A stretch of DNA of 64,000 bases from Verrucomicrobiales bacterium (GTDB lineage: Bacteria > Verrucomicrobiota > Verrucomicrobiia > Limisphaerales > UBA11320), in assembly GCA_016793885.1 (NCBI GenBank), contig JAEUHE010000103.1, positions 1 through 64,000 on the forward strand, read 5' to 3'. Positions 18,591 through 27,900 of the stretch are shown here, in pieces. The notes beneath the pieces are model-generated. The model was not told where the DNA came from and made no database searches. It saw nothing but the letters and a program-made list of their open reading frames with translations. A program made the translations under genes and the position numbers. Positions within the stretch are counted from its first letter, which is position 1. Every line of letters begins with the position of its first letter.

Positions 18591-19847
18591 ATGAACCCGT
18601 CGCGAACACGATCGATCCTGGGCCTCGCCGCCTTGGCCACGCTGACTGCGCTCCCCCTGCATGCCCACGACTGGCCGGAATTCCGCGGGCCGACGGGGCA
18701 GGGCCATTCTCCAGCGACGAATGTTCCGACCCGCTGGAGCGGTACTGAGAATGTCGCGTGGAAGAAATCGATCCCAGGCTCCGGATGGTCGTCCCCGGTT
18801 CTGGTCAACGGCCAGCTCTACCTGACCGCCGCGAAGTCTGCGGAGGGCACGACGGGTCTGTCCTTGCTGACCCTGTGTCTGAATGCCCAGGACGGTGCAC
18901 TGATCTGGAGCACTGAGGTATTCCATCCAGAGAGTGGGTCGAGCCTTCATAAAAAGAATGGCTACGCCAGCCCCACTCCATTAGTGCGCGACGGTCGCAT
19001 CTATGTTCACTTCGGCCATCTGGGAACGGCCTGCCTGGACCTGGATGGGAAGGTCCAGTGGAAACAGGACTCCATCAAGTATCCCTCGGTTCACGGCAAC
19101 GGGGGCTCGCCGGTGCTGGCGGGCGATCTGTTGATCTTCAGCTGCGATGGACTATCCGACCCGGTGGTCGTGGCGCTCGACCGACGCAGTGGTGACGTCC
19201 GCTGGAAAACTCCGCGACAGAACGAAGCGGCGCCCAAGAAATTTGCCTTCAGCACCCCGCTTCTCATCACCAACGCCGGCCGCGCTGAACTCATCAGCCC
19301 TGGGGCTGGAGGCACCTATGCCTACGACCCGGCCAGCGGGCGTGACTTGTGGCATGTCAAAACCGGAACCGGCTTCTCGGTGGTCCCCCGCCCCGTTTTT
19401 GCCCACGGACTGCTCTTCGTGAACACCGACTACGATTTCCCCAAGTTATTTGCCATCCGGCCCGGTGGCGATGGCGATGTGACCAGCACGCATCTGGCTT
19501 GGCAGATCGGGCGAGGTGCCCCCAGCACTCCATCCACCATCGTGGTGGGCGATGAGCTGTATTTCGTATCGGACGCGGGCATCGCCACGTGCGCAGACGC
19601 GAAGACCGGCCAGGTCCATTGGAACGAGCGTTTGGGTGGAGGGTTCTCCGCGTCCCCCGTGTTCGCCGACGGTCGGCTTTATTTCCAAAACGAGGAAGGC
19701 GTGGGATATGTGGTCAAGGCGGGCAAGACCTACGAACTGCTGGCCAAAAACGAGTTGGGCGAACGCACGCTCGCCAGCTACGCCGTCGATGACGGAGCCC
19801 TCTTTATCCGCAGCGCCGAGAACCTGTACCGGGTTGGTAAGAACTGA
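18591..19847 (+). CDS. Exported PQQ-like beta-propeller protein (418 aa)
   Basis: AGGA lies about 10 nt upstream of the ATG. A signal peptide (L-G-L-A-A-L-A-T-L core, cut near L-H-A-H) is followed by D-W-P-E-F-R-G-P-T-G-Q-G, the standard opening of planctomycete/verrucomicrobial PQQ-binding-like propellers. Repeats of the type G-x-L-Y/I-W-S/K-T and V-x-A-L-D-R-R-S-G-D-V-R-W-K run through the rest, forming an eight-bladed-type propeller related to BamB and quinoprotein dehydrogenases. I cannot identify the calcium and catalytic Asp of true PQQ dehydrogenases, so enzymatic activity is not claimed. It stands alone in its transcription unit. Confidence 0.88.
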   Translation: MNPSRTRSILGLAALATLTALPLHAHDWPEFRGPTGQGHSPATNVPTRWSGTENVAWKKSIPGSGWSSPVLVNGQLYLTAAKSAEGTTGLSLLTLCLNAQDGALIWSTEVFHPESGSSLHKKNGYASPTPLVRDGRIYVHFGHLGTACLDLDGKVQWKQDSIKYPSVHGNGGSPVLAGDLLIFSCDGLSDPVVVALDRRSGDVRWKTPRQNEAAPKKFAFSTPLLITNAGRAELISPGAGGTYAYDPASGRDLWHVKTGTGFSVVPRPVFAHGLLFVNTDYDFPKLFAIRPGGDGDVTSTHLAWQIGRGAPSTPSTIVVGDELYFVSDAGIATCADAKTGQVHWNERLGGGFSASPVFADGRLYFQNEEGVGYVVKAGKTYELLAKNELGERTLASYAVDDGALFIRSAENLYRVGKN

Positions 19848-19973
19848 GTGGCCAGGGTCAAGAAACCACGCGTGCCCGCACCGCAGAAATAGCTCGATGG
19901 GGGCGGGGCTGTTGGTTTAAACTGGAGTGATAATCGAGGTGGGCGCGTTGCTACCACATCATCCAAGGATCTG

Positions 19974-20876
19974 ATGTATATTATCTTGCCAGTCGGCGTG
20001 GAACACCGAGCGCATCGCTATCCCATAGTCACCTTCACGTTCATGGGGATATGCACGGTGATCTTTCTGGTCTTTTTCGGCCTCGAACTGCCCCAGGGAG
20101 AGACGGTCACCGAATGGGAGCTCTCCACTCTATGGCTCACGCCGTCGCTTTCGTATTTCTGGACCTATGTGACCAGCTTGTTCGTTCACGCAGACTTTTT
20201 TCACCTTCTCGGGAACATGATGTTCCTCTTCCTGTTTGGATCTTGCGTCGAGGACAAGATCGGACGGGCACGATTCCTCGCCTTCTATCTCATGGGCGGC
20301 ATCGTTTCCTCCCTCATTCAGATCCTGGCAACCCCATTTGGCTTCCACTCCGAGATTCCCATCGGAGGTGCATCCGGAGCCATTTCCGCGTGTATCGGCG
20401 GATTTTTACCCTACTTTTGGAACACTAAAATCGAGTTTAAATATTTCTGGTTCATTGTGGTGCGTTTCGGGTCAGGAGAGTTTTTTGTTCCGGCTTGGTT
20501 GGTGATCGCTTTTTGGTTTGGCAAAGACCTTTGGGGAGCCTTGGGTGCGGCCAGCGAAACCCAGGACCGTGGAGGAGTTGCCTTCGCAGCACATGCAGGA
20601 GGCACCCTCTTTGGGTTGGCGGTCATCGGAATCGAACGCGCCCTTTCGAAGCGCCGAGAGGCGCGTGAGGCCCAGCTCGAGGTTGCCGATGCTACGGAAC
20701 GCAGCCTTAAACCTACGTTGATGGTTCTCGCTGACGGCCAGCAATATGGCCCGTTCAATCGCGCTCAAATCCGCGAGATGGTCGACTTGGGTTCACTCCC
20801 CGCTGACGCGTTTTTCTGGTGTGACGGCATGCCAGACTGGCAGCCCATTAGCTCTCTGCTCGACCGCCAAACCTGA
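19974..20876 (+). CDS. Rhomboid-family intramembrane serine protease with C-terminal GYF_2 domain (300 aa)
   Basis: AAGGA five nt upstream supports the ATG at 19974. The N-terminal ~230 residues form a rhomboid with about six membrane segments: H-L-L-G-N-M-M-F (the HxxxN oxyanion motif), catalytic Ser134 in G-G-A-S-G-A, and catalytic His207 in A-A-H-A-G-G. After a charged linker (~220-245), residues ~250-298 match a GYF_2/DUF4339 domain (Y-G-P-F near the start, D-A-F-F-W-C-D-G-M-P-D-W-Q-P at the end), a cytoplasmic protein-binding fold common in this phylum. Rhomboids cut membrane proteins within the bilayer; here the GYF_2 tail may recruit substrates or partners. The substrate is unknown. 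The gene converges with its right neighbour, 20 nt between stops. Confidence 0.92.
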   Translation: MYIILPVGVEHRAHRYPIVTFTFMGICTVIFLVFFGLELPQGETVTEWELSTLWLTPSLSYFWTYVTSLFVHADFFHLLGNMMFLFLFGSCVEDKIGRARFLAFYLMGGIVSSLIQILATPFGFHSEIPIGGASGAISACIGGFLPYFWNTKIEFKYFWFIVVRFGSGEFFVPAWLVIAFWFGKDLWGALGAASETQDRGGVAFAAHAGGTLFGLAVIGIERALSKRREAREAQLEVADATERSLKPTLMVLADGQQYGPFNRAQIREMVDLGSLPADAFFWCDGMPDWQPISSLLDRQT

Positions 20877-20896
20877 ATCTCCATTCCAAACAAGCG

Positions 20897-23320
20897 TCAC
20901 GGCAAATTTAGATTAACTCGAAGGTACCGAAACCTCACTCCGCGCGGAATCGGAACTCGGGCCTCCTGGATGGTATGGCCGATGAGGGTGATCAGATCGG
21001 TCCGATCGACGATCGTCGCGCCTGAACTGACCCAGTTCACAAGCCCCGACGACCACTGCGCATCCGCTTCGACTCCCCGATAGCCATTGCGCTTGGTCCA
21101 ACGCAACACCAGATCGCCACTTCCGTAATAAATGCTCGTCCAGGGCGACGGGTTGGCTTGGGTCGGATCGCTGCCCACATAAGCTTCGAAAGCGTTGCTG
21201 CGATCGTCGCCATCAGGATCCGCCGCCGGTGACCAAAAGTCGATCAACCCCGGACGGCTGACGGCGTTCCCAAATGCGCCTTGCGCCCACGCGTCATATT
21301 CAGGGTTATACTTTCCAAACAGGTCAATCTCCGGCCAAGCGTCAGCGTCGTCGATGGAGTCCATCAGGTCGAGAATCGTATTGCGAAACTGGCCTGAGGG
21401 CCAATCGCTGCTGTGAACCGAGTTACACGCATAAGCAAAGGCCTGGCTGCCATCATCGCTCACCACCAGAATGGCTTGGGTCCCCGCCATCGCCCCGTTG
21501 TGCTGCCACCAGGTCCTGCCGTTTCGTGTGGAAGGATACCAGCCGAGCCCGTAGCCCGAAGTGCCGCCGTTGCAGCTGGGCTTGCCGTTGCCCAGTTGCA
21601 TTTGAGACAGCGCGTAGGAACCAATGATATCGCGATGCCGAGGATTGCCGTCGATGCGACGCCCCATCAGGAGCAGATCGGACGGTTTGGCAATCCAACC
21701 CGTGCTTCCGTCCATGCGCGCCGGGTGGATGTTTTCCGGCGAACCCCATTGATCGCCCGCGTAATAGGCCACCTCGCCGATTTTGCGATCCGCGGCGGTG
21801 CGCCCGCCGAGAATCATGGAAGTGATCCCGCATCGATCAAACACCTGCGCCTTCGTGTAGACTTCAAACAACTGGCCCGAGATTTTTTCCGGGATTCGGG
21901 CGGCCACCTGATAGTTGAAATTATTGTAGCAGTCCGTGGTCCCCGGAGTTGAGGACATGCCCACGTTGTCCAGCTGATAGCTGATGATCTTGGCATGGTC
22001 CGTTCCATAGGACGGCTCATCAAAATACCACAGCTTGCCCTGGTCGCTCCAGCCGGAGGTCATCGTGAGCAAATCCCGCAGACTAACATCCTTCTCCGCG
22101 GCGCTGTACGCCTTGGTGCCGTAATCGGTTCCGAAGAGTGCGCCGGATCCAAACGCTTTGCTATCCAAACTCCAAGCTGCGGAATCCTCCAAGGCTCGGA
22201 GAGCGGAGACGGCACAGACCGCCTTCGAGGTGCTCGCAATCCGCCACCGATGATCGGCATGCGCCAACTCCCCGGAGGACTTGTCCGCCTGGCCAAAGCC
22301 CCGGGCATAAACCAGGCGTCCTTCGCGAGCGATTGCCAGCGACAATCCGGGAAGGGATCGCGCGCTCATATAGCTCTCCACCGCGGAGGAGAGGTTGCCG
22401 AGACGGGTCGTCGAGAGGCCGCCATTCCGAGCCCACTGCGCATTGTAACGCGTCTCATTGCCTACATTGTACGCTTCAATCGCGACCGGACGGTACCCCT
22501 GGTTCTCGGCGTTGATCTGATGGGAGTTGAAAGCGCTCGCGCTCATGCCGTGATAACTCCAGCCCTCACCGAGACTCGTAGTCCGCCACACCCCCGTGAA
22601 GCGCTCCGCGCCGCCAGAGTCCAACCCACTCACCCGCCAGAGACGGTAGCCGTTGGCGTTCATGGAATCGTAGTCGGACTGGTACTGGGCCGCAGTGCGC
22701 GAGTAGCGCACTTGAATGCTGGCCGCGCCGCTCTGAGCCCACACGCCAGCGTGAAGCGGAACCCCGGCAACCGAAAAGCCAGATACGTCCACCAGCTCAA
22801 ACCCGGCGGCGATATTCGCAGCGGAAGCCGCCTGATGGGCCGCGAGTGATTCCCCCAACCGCACCCGCTGAGCCGGGCCGGAGGTACGATCCCAGATTCC
22901 GTTGTAGTAGGCGGTTGCCCCCACACCAAACCCGTCGAGCCAGACTAATCGGTAGCCCTGACCATGAAGAGTATTATGGGTAGACGTGAACTCGGAAGCC
23001 GTTAGGCCGTGGTGCGAGGCCCACCCGGTGGTTTTGGTGCTCTTCTCGAAAACGAAGGAGTAGCGCGCCTGTCCAGAGGCTTCGTTGCCGCTGACGCGAA
23101 GCGGGCGCAGCCGATAGGGCGCCGACGTCCACATGTCGAACTCGCTTTGATAACTGGTGGCGGTGGTACCGTGTCGTTCGACCCAAGCCACGGCATGACT
23201 CGAGACTGCGGCCGACATCCATAACAGGAATGCAAGACCCAGGCCAGGGACCGAAGCGCGCGTTCTCGCAGGTGACTTCCGAATGAGAAATGGTTCCAGA
23301 TTGGCATTCATAGGATTCAT
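20897..23320 (-). CDS. Beta-lactamase-fold serine hydrolase with polyglycine-hydrolase-like repeats (807 aa)
   Basis: After a signal peptide (cut near S-S-H-A-V-A) come about five ~50-residue repeats of the type W-x-x-H-G-x-T/S-A-x-x-F/Y-x-S-x-x-x-x-x-x-x-G-Y-R-L, resembling the bacterial tandem repeat domain of fungal polyglycine hydrolases. A class C beta-lactamase-like domain follows: Ser-x-x-Lys in I-A-S-T-S-K, a candidate Tyr in C-Y-N-N-F-N-Y, and H-N-G in the place of K-T-G. The last ~130 residues carry an Asp-rich linker (D-P-D-G-D-D) and the shared C-terminal module. Enzymes of this architecture cleave peptide bonds in Gly-rich linkers of plant chitinases; whether this one does is inference. 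The start at ATG 23320 is preferred to TTG 23341. Confidence 0.85.
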   Translation of the reverse strand: MNPMNANLEPFLIRKSPARTRASVPGLGLAFLLWMSAAVSSHAVAWVERHGTTATSYQSEFDMWTSAPYRLRPLRVSGNEASGQARYSFVFEKSTKTTGWASHHGLTASEFTSTHNTLHGQGYRLVWLDGFGVGATAYYNGIWDRTSGPAQRVRLGESLAAHQAASAANIAAGFELVDVSGFSVAGVPLHAGVWAQSGAASIQVRYSRTAAQYQSDYDSMNANGYRLWRVSGLDSGGAERFTGVWRTTSLGEGWSYHGMSASAFNSHQINAENQGYRPVAIEAYNVGNETRYNAQWARNGGLSTTRLGNLSSAVESYMSARSLPGLSLAIAREGRLVYARGFGQADKSSGELAHADHRWRIASTSKAVCAVSALRALEDSAAWSLDSKAFGSGALFGTDYGTKAYSAAEKDVSLRDLLTMTSGWSDQGKLWYFDEPSYGTDHAKIISYQLDNVGMSSTPGTTDCYNNFNYQVAARIPEKISGQLFEVYTKAQVFDRCGITSMILGGRTAADRKIGEVAYYAGDQWGSPENIHPARMDGSTGWIAKPSDLLLMGRRIDGNPRHRDIIGSYALSQMQLGNGKPSCNGGTSGYGLGWYPSTRNGRTWWQHNGAMAGTQAILVVSDDGSQAFAYACNSVHSSDWPSGQFRNTILDLMDSIDDADAWPEIDLFGKYNPEYDAWAQGAFGNAVSRPGLIDFWSPAADPDGDDRSNAFEAYVGSDPTQANPSPWTSIYYGSGDLVLRWTKRNGYRGVEADAQWSSGLVNWVSSGATIVDRTDLITLIGHTIQEARVPIPRGVRFRYLRVNLNLP

Positions 23321-23440
23321 CTTGCTGGTTGTCCGAAGCAACGACGGTGCAGAGGGAGGTTGATGGCCCCGTGGACGGGCTCAACACGACAACCCTCAAT
23401 TGGTCAGCATGCTGCAAAAATAGGGCATGAAGCAACCCAG

Positions 23441-23470
23441 AAAAAGAAGAGGCCGGCTTACGCCGGCCTC
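23441..23470 (-). terminator. Rho-independent terminator of the PA14/LamG gene
   Basis: A perfect 9-bp stem GAGGCCGGC / GCCGGCCTC with a 4-nt loop (23449-23470) is flanked on the plus strand by AAAAAGAA (23441-23448), which becomes a U-rich tail when read on the minus strand. It lies 34 nt past the stop of the minus-strand gene that ends at 23504. Confidence 0.85.
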
Positions 23471-23503
23471 TCATACATGACTGAAGGCTATCGGGAACGG
23501 GGA

Positions 23504-26500
23504 TCAGTTCCTGAGACGATAGAACGTGGAGACCGCAGGCTTGGGAGTCGAGTAGGGGCTGGCGGTGGCATCCCCAATCGCCGTCCAAGGTCCGTTGATG
23601 TTCTCCGCTTTCTCAAGCGTTCCAACGCAAACCCAGTTGATGACCACGTTGGCGCCTTCGATCGCAATGCTAGCAATCTTCAACACAGGCTTAGGACCTT
23701 CCTTAGCAGCCAGATAATGATTGCGAACTTGCTCGGCGGTGAGTGCCTTGTCGAAGATCGCGACCTCGTCGATCTGGCCGGTAAAGAAGTTGCCGGTTCC
23801 ATCGAAGACGCCGCCTCCGCCGATGTTTACATTGAATCCCGAAGTGCCGTAGTTGGCAGTGTTGGCTGCAACCCGATTGATGAGCACGCCATCAAAGTAG
23901 GTCTGCAACTCACGTCCGGTGCCAATGCTGGCCACATGGTGCCAGGTGTCCCGCTCGAAGTTATAGGGGGTGTCGAGCGAACCACCGCCAGGCGTCCAGA
24001 TTTGGATGGTAGTCGGGTTGATGAAGCCATATTCGACCGCATCGTTCTGACCCACGATCCCAACCCGGGTGGTGGTGAAGGCCGTCGGTTTGACCCAGTA
24101 TTCCAACGAGAATGCGCGCAGCCCGTTCAGCAACGGAGCACCGGTGGAAACGTAGAAGTCGGTGCCGTTGAAGGTCGGCGCACCGTTGTCGGAGCCGAAT
24201 CCAACAAACTCCGGCGGCCGGGGTCCTTCGCCACCCTCCGTGCCGTTCGGATTGTAAGTGCCGACGACGGTGTCGCCGGTCGAACCCAAATTGATGGCCT
24301 CCGTGGACCCAGCTTCCTCATCGAAGGGGAAGTAGGCAATCGGTCCATCCACCAAGATCGAGTCCCGATAGCTGGCGCCTTCGGCCAAGAAGCTGGCCGG
24401 GCTGTTATTGGCGATGGTATTGGCGCCGGAAGAGATGTCCTTCACGCCGCTGACGCGTAGCGTGTAGAGCTTGCCAGGAGTGAGGGGAGAGGTGGTCAGA
24501 ACCACCTTGTCGCCCGTCGAACCCAACTGCGCGCCTTGAACCGTAATTCCATCCAAGGTGTAGTTCGCCAGGACCTCGGCGCTCGCCTGAGTGACGCGCT
24601 CCGTGAAGGAAACAAACACCGTGCTCAAACCGCCACCGGCGACCGCACAAGCCAGGCCGGGGGCCGTCGTGTCGGCCACCACCGTGAGAACCGCCGCGGT
24701 AGTCGTGGCTTCAAGTCCCAAGGTCTTGACCTGGCAGCGGAACTTGGCGCCATTGTCGTTCAAAGCGACGTTGTTCAGAGTGAGGCTGCTGGCGTTGGCT
24801 CCAGGCAGGGGCGCATAGACATCGCTGCCCGCAGCGGCTCGCTCCCACTGATACCGCGTCGGATAGGGGCTGCTCGCTTGAACAGAGAAGCTGCCTGATC
24901 CAAATTCATCGACCGTGAGAGCCGCCGGCTGCTGGGTGATCTGGAGGGAGAGGGAGTCAGGATCCGCATAAATGCTGACGTTGTCGCCCGACAACCGCGG
25001 AGCGGTGCCGTTTGCTGGATCGTCTTCACCCTCGATCTTGAAGGTCAGGCTGAGGCTGTCCCCCCCGCCGCCTTCCTGGTGAACCGCCTCGAAGTAATAC
25101 ATCGATCCTTGAGTCAGAGAGATCACCGCCGGGGCTCCCGTGGCCCAACCGGTGCCCGCATAGACGTCGGACCTCTGCTCCGTGCCTGGACGACGGTCGA
25201 TGACCAGCCATTGCCGGGAGTTATTCCAAGTGGGCTCCGCGGCGATAATCACCTTGTTGGCCGGATCGGTATCCGGGCTGAGATAGAGCTCGATGTTGTC
25301 ATCGCCGCTGACGAAGAACACATAGTTAGCCGTTTCGGGAGCCGTGAACCATCCCGAAAGCCGGTTGCCGTAGTTCTGTCCCGCCTCATTGCTGCCGTTC
25401 GCACCATACTCAGCGAGCGGTTCGACAGTAGAAAACGTCGGAGCCAAGCCAGCTTCAATGTCCGCCTTGACCATTGTCAGGGTCGGTGCAGGGGCCGGAG
25501 CAAGAGGGTATTGATAAAAGTCGTGCTGAATTCCGCCAAGGAACAGTTTGAAGGCAGAAAATGACGCCTTGGAGTTGGCAGCGACCACATTCCCGCCCGA
25601 GGCCGCCGTGTCCTTCACGCCAGTAACGGTTACCGTGTACTTGGTACCAGGGGTCTGGGGGGAGGACGTCAGCATGACGCGGTTCGGGGCGACGAGTGCC
25701 GCCGCGGTTACCGAAAGGCCGCCATCGAGGGAGTAGTTACCGATGGCCTCAGCGCTCGCTTGGTCGACAGCCTCCGAGAAGGTGATGAACACCTCGTTGA
25801 GCTTAGCGGAACCTTTGGCGCTCACGATCGTCGGAAGCTCCACGTCAGGAGTAACGGTCAGCTTGAACTGAGCTTCACCGGCCGAGCCCAAGGAGGTCGC
25901 CACCAACTTGAAAATCGAGTTGTTGTCGCTGAGCAAGATCCGATCCAGTGTCAGACTGAGTCCCGTGGCGCCGGGAATATCCGCACCATTCTGTTGCCAT
26001 TGGAGACCCAGATCCGTCACCGGACCCCCAGTGGAGAAGGCGATGCTCGCCGGTCCAAAGGTAATGGACTTGTTCTCAGCCACGGTCTGGTCTGCGAGCC
26101 CTGTCACATTGAGAGTTACAGCCGGAGGCTGTGCCTCGAAGACTTGCACTTCGGCCAGGTGAATCCAGTTCGGAGTCTCGGTGCGGTCCACCCGCACATA
26201 CTGAGCCAGCGTGCCGGGGCCGTAATTCACCGCGAAGGAGGGCACCGCGGGAGTCAGGGTGAACGGGTTGGCCTCTTGCCGAAAGCGGGCAATCTCGTTC
26301 CGTCCGCTGTCGAGCAAGGCCACTTCCAAGTTGGAGTTGCGGTCGGTGCAGCAATCCGTGCGCAACCAGACCTTGACGCTTCCGATAGGTTGATCACTGC
26401 CAAGATCAACTTCCCACCAGGATTCAGCTGTAGCCACCGCCGAATGCCAGACGCTGCCGTTGTTGTAGGTGCCATCGGTGTTGCCATCGATGGGGTCGGC

Positions 26501-26635
26501 AGCGGCGCTGCCGAAACCGTCACCTGAGGACGAGGCAGTACCGGTAAGAGCCAGATTGTCCCCGGGAGCGGCAGAGGCCGAGGTCGCAGCCGCAGCCAGG
26601 AGCGCCAGGAGGGGTTTAAGAATTCTTTGCTTCAT
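23504..26635 (-). CDS. Exported protein with discoidin-like, PA14 and LamG domains (1043 aa)
   Basis: A classic signal peptide (M-K-Q-R-I-L-K, then L-L-A-L-L-A-A-A-A, A-S-A cut) leads into an F5/8 type C (discoidin)-like galactose-binding domain (~25-175). Next are an Ig-like domain, a Big_5-like domain (V-F-I-T-F-S-E-A-V, ~265-355), a PA14 domain (~360-550, with F-V-S-G-D-D-N-I-E-L-Y-L), another Ig, a second Big_5-like copy, a LamG/concanavalin domain (~755-985, with F-D-G-V-L-I-N-R and G-Q-I-D-E-V-A-I-F-D), and the shared C-terminal module ending F-Y-R-L-R-N. All are carbohydrate- or protein-binding folds, so glycan binding at the surface is inferred. No catalytic domain is visible. A strong terminator follows. 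Confidence 0.87.
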   Translation of the reverse strand: MKQRILKPLLALLAAAATSASAAPGDNLALTGTASSSGDGFGSAAADPIDGNTDGTYNNGSVWHSAVATAESWWEVDLGSDQPIGSVKVWLRTDCCTDRNSNLEVALLDSGRNEIARFRQEANPFTLTPAVPSFAVNYGPGTLAQYVRVDRTETPNWIHLAEVQVFEAQPPAVTLNVTGLADQTVAENKSITFGPASIAFSTGGPVTDLGLQWQQNGADIPGATGLSLTLDRILLSDNNSIFKLVATSLGSAGEAQFKLTVTPDVELPTIVSAKGSAKLNEVFITFSEAVDQASAEAIGNYSLDGGLSVTAAALVAPNRVMLTSSPQTPGTKYTVTVTGVKDTAASGGNVVAANSKASFSAFKLFLGGIQHDFYQYPLAPAPAPTLTMVKADIEAGLAPTFSTVEPLAEYGANGSNEAGQNYGNRLSGWFTAPETANYVFFVSGDDNIELYLSPDTDPANKVIIAAEPTWNNSRQWLVIDRRPGTEQRSDVYAGTGWATGAPAVISLTQGSMYYFEAVHQEGGGGDSLSLTFKIEGEDDPANGTAPRLSGDNVSIYADPDSLSLQITQQPAALTVDEFGSGSFSVQASSPYPTRYQWERAAAGSDVYAPLPGANASSLTLNNVALNDNGAKFRCQVKTLGLEATTTAAVLTVVADTTAPGLACAVAGGGLSTVFVSFTERVTQASAEVLANYTLDGITVQGAQLGSTGDKVVLTTSPLTPGKLYTLRVSGVKDISSGANTIANNSPASFLAEGASYRDSILVDGPIAYFPFDEEAGSTEAINLGSTGDTVVGTYNPNGTEGGEGPRPPEFVGFGSDNGAPTFNGTDFYVSTGAPLLNGLRAFSLEYWVKPTAFTTTRVGIVGQNDAVEYGFINPTTIQIWTPGGGSLDTPYNFERDTWHHVASIGTGRELQTYFDGVLINRVAANTANYGTSGFNVNIGGGGVFDGTGNFFTGQIDEVAIFDKALTAEQVRNHYLAAKEGPKPVLKIASIAIEGANVVINWVCVGTLEKAENINGPWTAIGDATASPYSTPKPAVSTFYRLRN

Positions 26636-26849
26636 AAGACTAAGACTTCACTACAGACACCGAACAAATCCACGTAAGGGTCTGATATTCAACGTTCAGA
26701 ACCTCTCAGGACAAGACCACAACAAGCCAATCCATGCACTCGATGGAAGGGTCGCTCTGGGCTTACGGGATTACTAAGAAAATGAACGTTCCTGAGGCGA
26801 AGTTCAAGCCTGAATTTGCGGATTGACGGTGTGTCCCGAGTGGTGACGA

Positions 26850-27896
26850 ATGGGTGGATCGATCACGAAAGCATCTCACATGGTTACTACCTCCGTTAAG
26901 CTGGAAGCTGCCGGCAAACAACAGGGCTTCCTCCAAGTACCTTATTCCCACAACCTGGGCGGGTGGGCCAACGTCATGGTTCCCATCACCGTGGTGGCCC
27001 GAGGCAAAGGCCCCACCGTTCTGGTGCTCGCCGGAAACCACGGGGATGAGTATCAGGGACAGATCGCCATCATGAAACTGGCGCGCGAATTAACCCCGGA
27101 ACGAGTCTCCGGACGGATCATCCTCATCCCGTCGCTCAATTTTCCGGCCGCACGGGCCGGCACCCGACTGTCTCCCGTTGACGGAATGAATATGAACCGA
27201 GCCTTCCCCGGCCAATCTGACGGGGCGGTCACCAGCCAACTGGCACATTACTTGACCACCGTGCTCTTCCCGCTCAGCGATGTGGTCATCGATATCCATT
27301 CGGGGGGCCGGAGCATGGAGTTCGTCCCCTGCTCCACCATGCACCTCGTCGCCGATCGCGCCCAGCGACGAGCGATGCTGGATGCCATGCTCGCCTGGAA
27401 CGCCGACTTTGCCTTCCTCTACGCCGATATTGCCGGAACCGGACTGCTCCCCGTCGAAGCCGAGAACCAAGGCAAGTTGGTAGTAACCACGGAGATGGGC
27501 GGAGGCGAGTGTGTGCCAGCCGAGGTACATCGCATCACTCAAGGCGGGCTGCGCAATGTGCTAATCCAGGTGGGCGCACTCGACGGCCAAAAGCGTTCCC
27601 GCGCCAGCCTGGGCAAGCCGCCCATCATCCTCACTCAGGCCCTGCATCGCGAAGATTACCTTCTGGCTCCCGAATCAGGCATTTTCGAGATCCAGGTGGA
27701 CCTAGGATCAAAGGTCAAACGCGGCCAACAAGTAGGACTACTCCATCACCTCGAGCGTCCCGACCGCGCCCCCGAGCCTCTGATCGCTCAATCGAGCGGA
27801 TTCTTGATCACCATCCGCGCCCCCTGCCTCACACAACAAGGCGACTGCGTCGCGGTTATCGCCCAACGCGTGAGCGAGAAGGAAGTAATGGCTTAG
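26850..27896 (+). CDS. Succinylglutamate desuccinylase/aspartoacylase-family deacylase (348 aa)
   Basis: The M14-type zinc site is visible: H64 and E67 in G-N-H-G-D-E and H150 in D-I-H-S-G-G, plus the conserved N-M-N-R-A-F-P-G motif (N114 region) and an E-M-G-G-G near residue 226 as candidate catalytic Glu. Members remove acyl groups from N-acyl amino acids or related amides; DoeB (N-acetyl-diaminobutyrate deacetylase) is a well-known relative. A C-terminal lipoyl-like small barrel (V-D-L-G-S-K-V-K-R-G-Q-Q-V-G) is present, as usual for this subgroup. First gene of a four-gene operon with an MFS transporter four nt downstream. An ATG at 26880 is an alternative start. The substrate is unknown; context suggests a modified amino acid or small peptide. 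Confidence 0.85.
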   Translation: MGGSITKASHMVTTSVKLEAAGKQQGFLQVPYSHNLGGWANVMVPITVVARGKGPTVLVLAGNHGDEYQGQIAIMKLARELTPERVSGRIILIPSLNFPAARAGTRLSPVDGMNMNRAFPGQSDGAVTSQLAHYLTTVLFPLSDVVIDIHSGGRSMEFVPCSTMHLVADRAQRRAMLDAMLAWNADFAFLYADIAGTGLLPVEAENQGKLVVTTEMGGGECVPAEVHRITQGGLRNVLIQVGALDGQKRSRASLGKPPIILTQALHREDYLLAPESGIFEIQVDLGSKVKRGQQVGLLHHLERPDRAPEPLIAQSSGFLITIRAPCLTQQGDCVAVIAQRVSEKEVMA

Positions 27897-27900
27897 CCTC

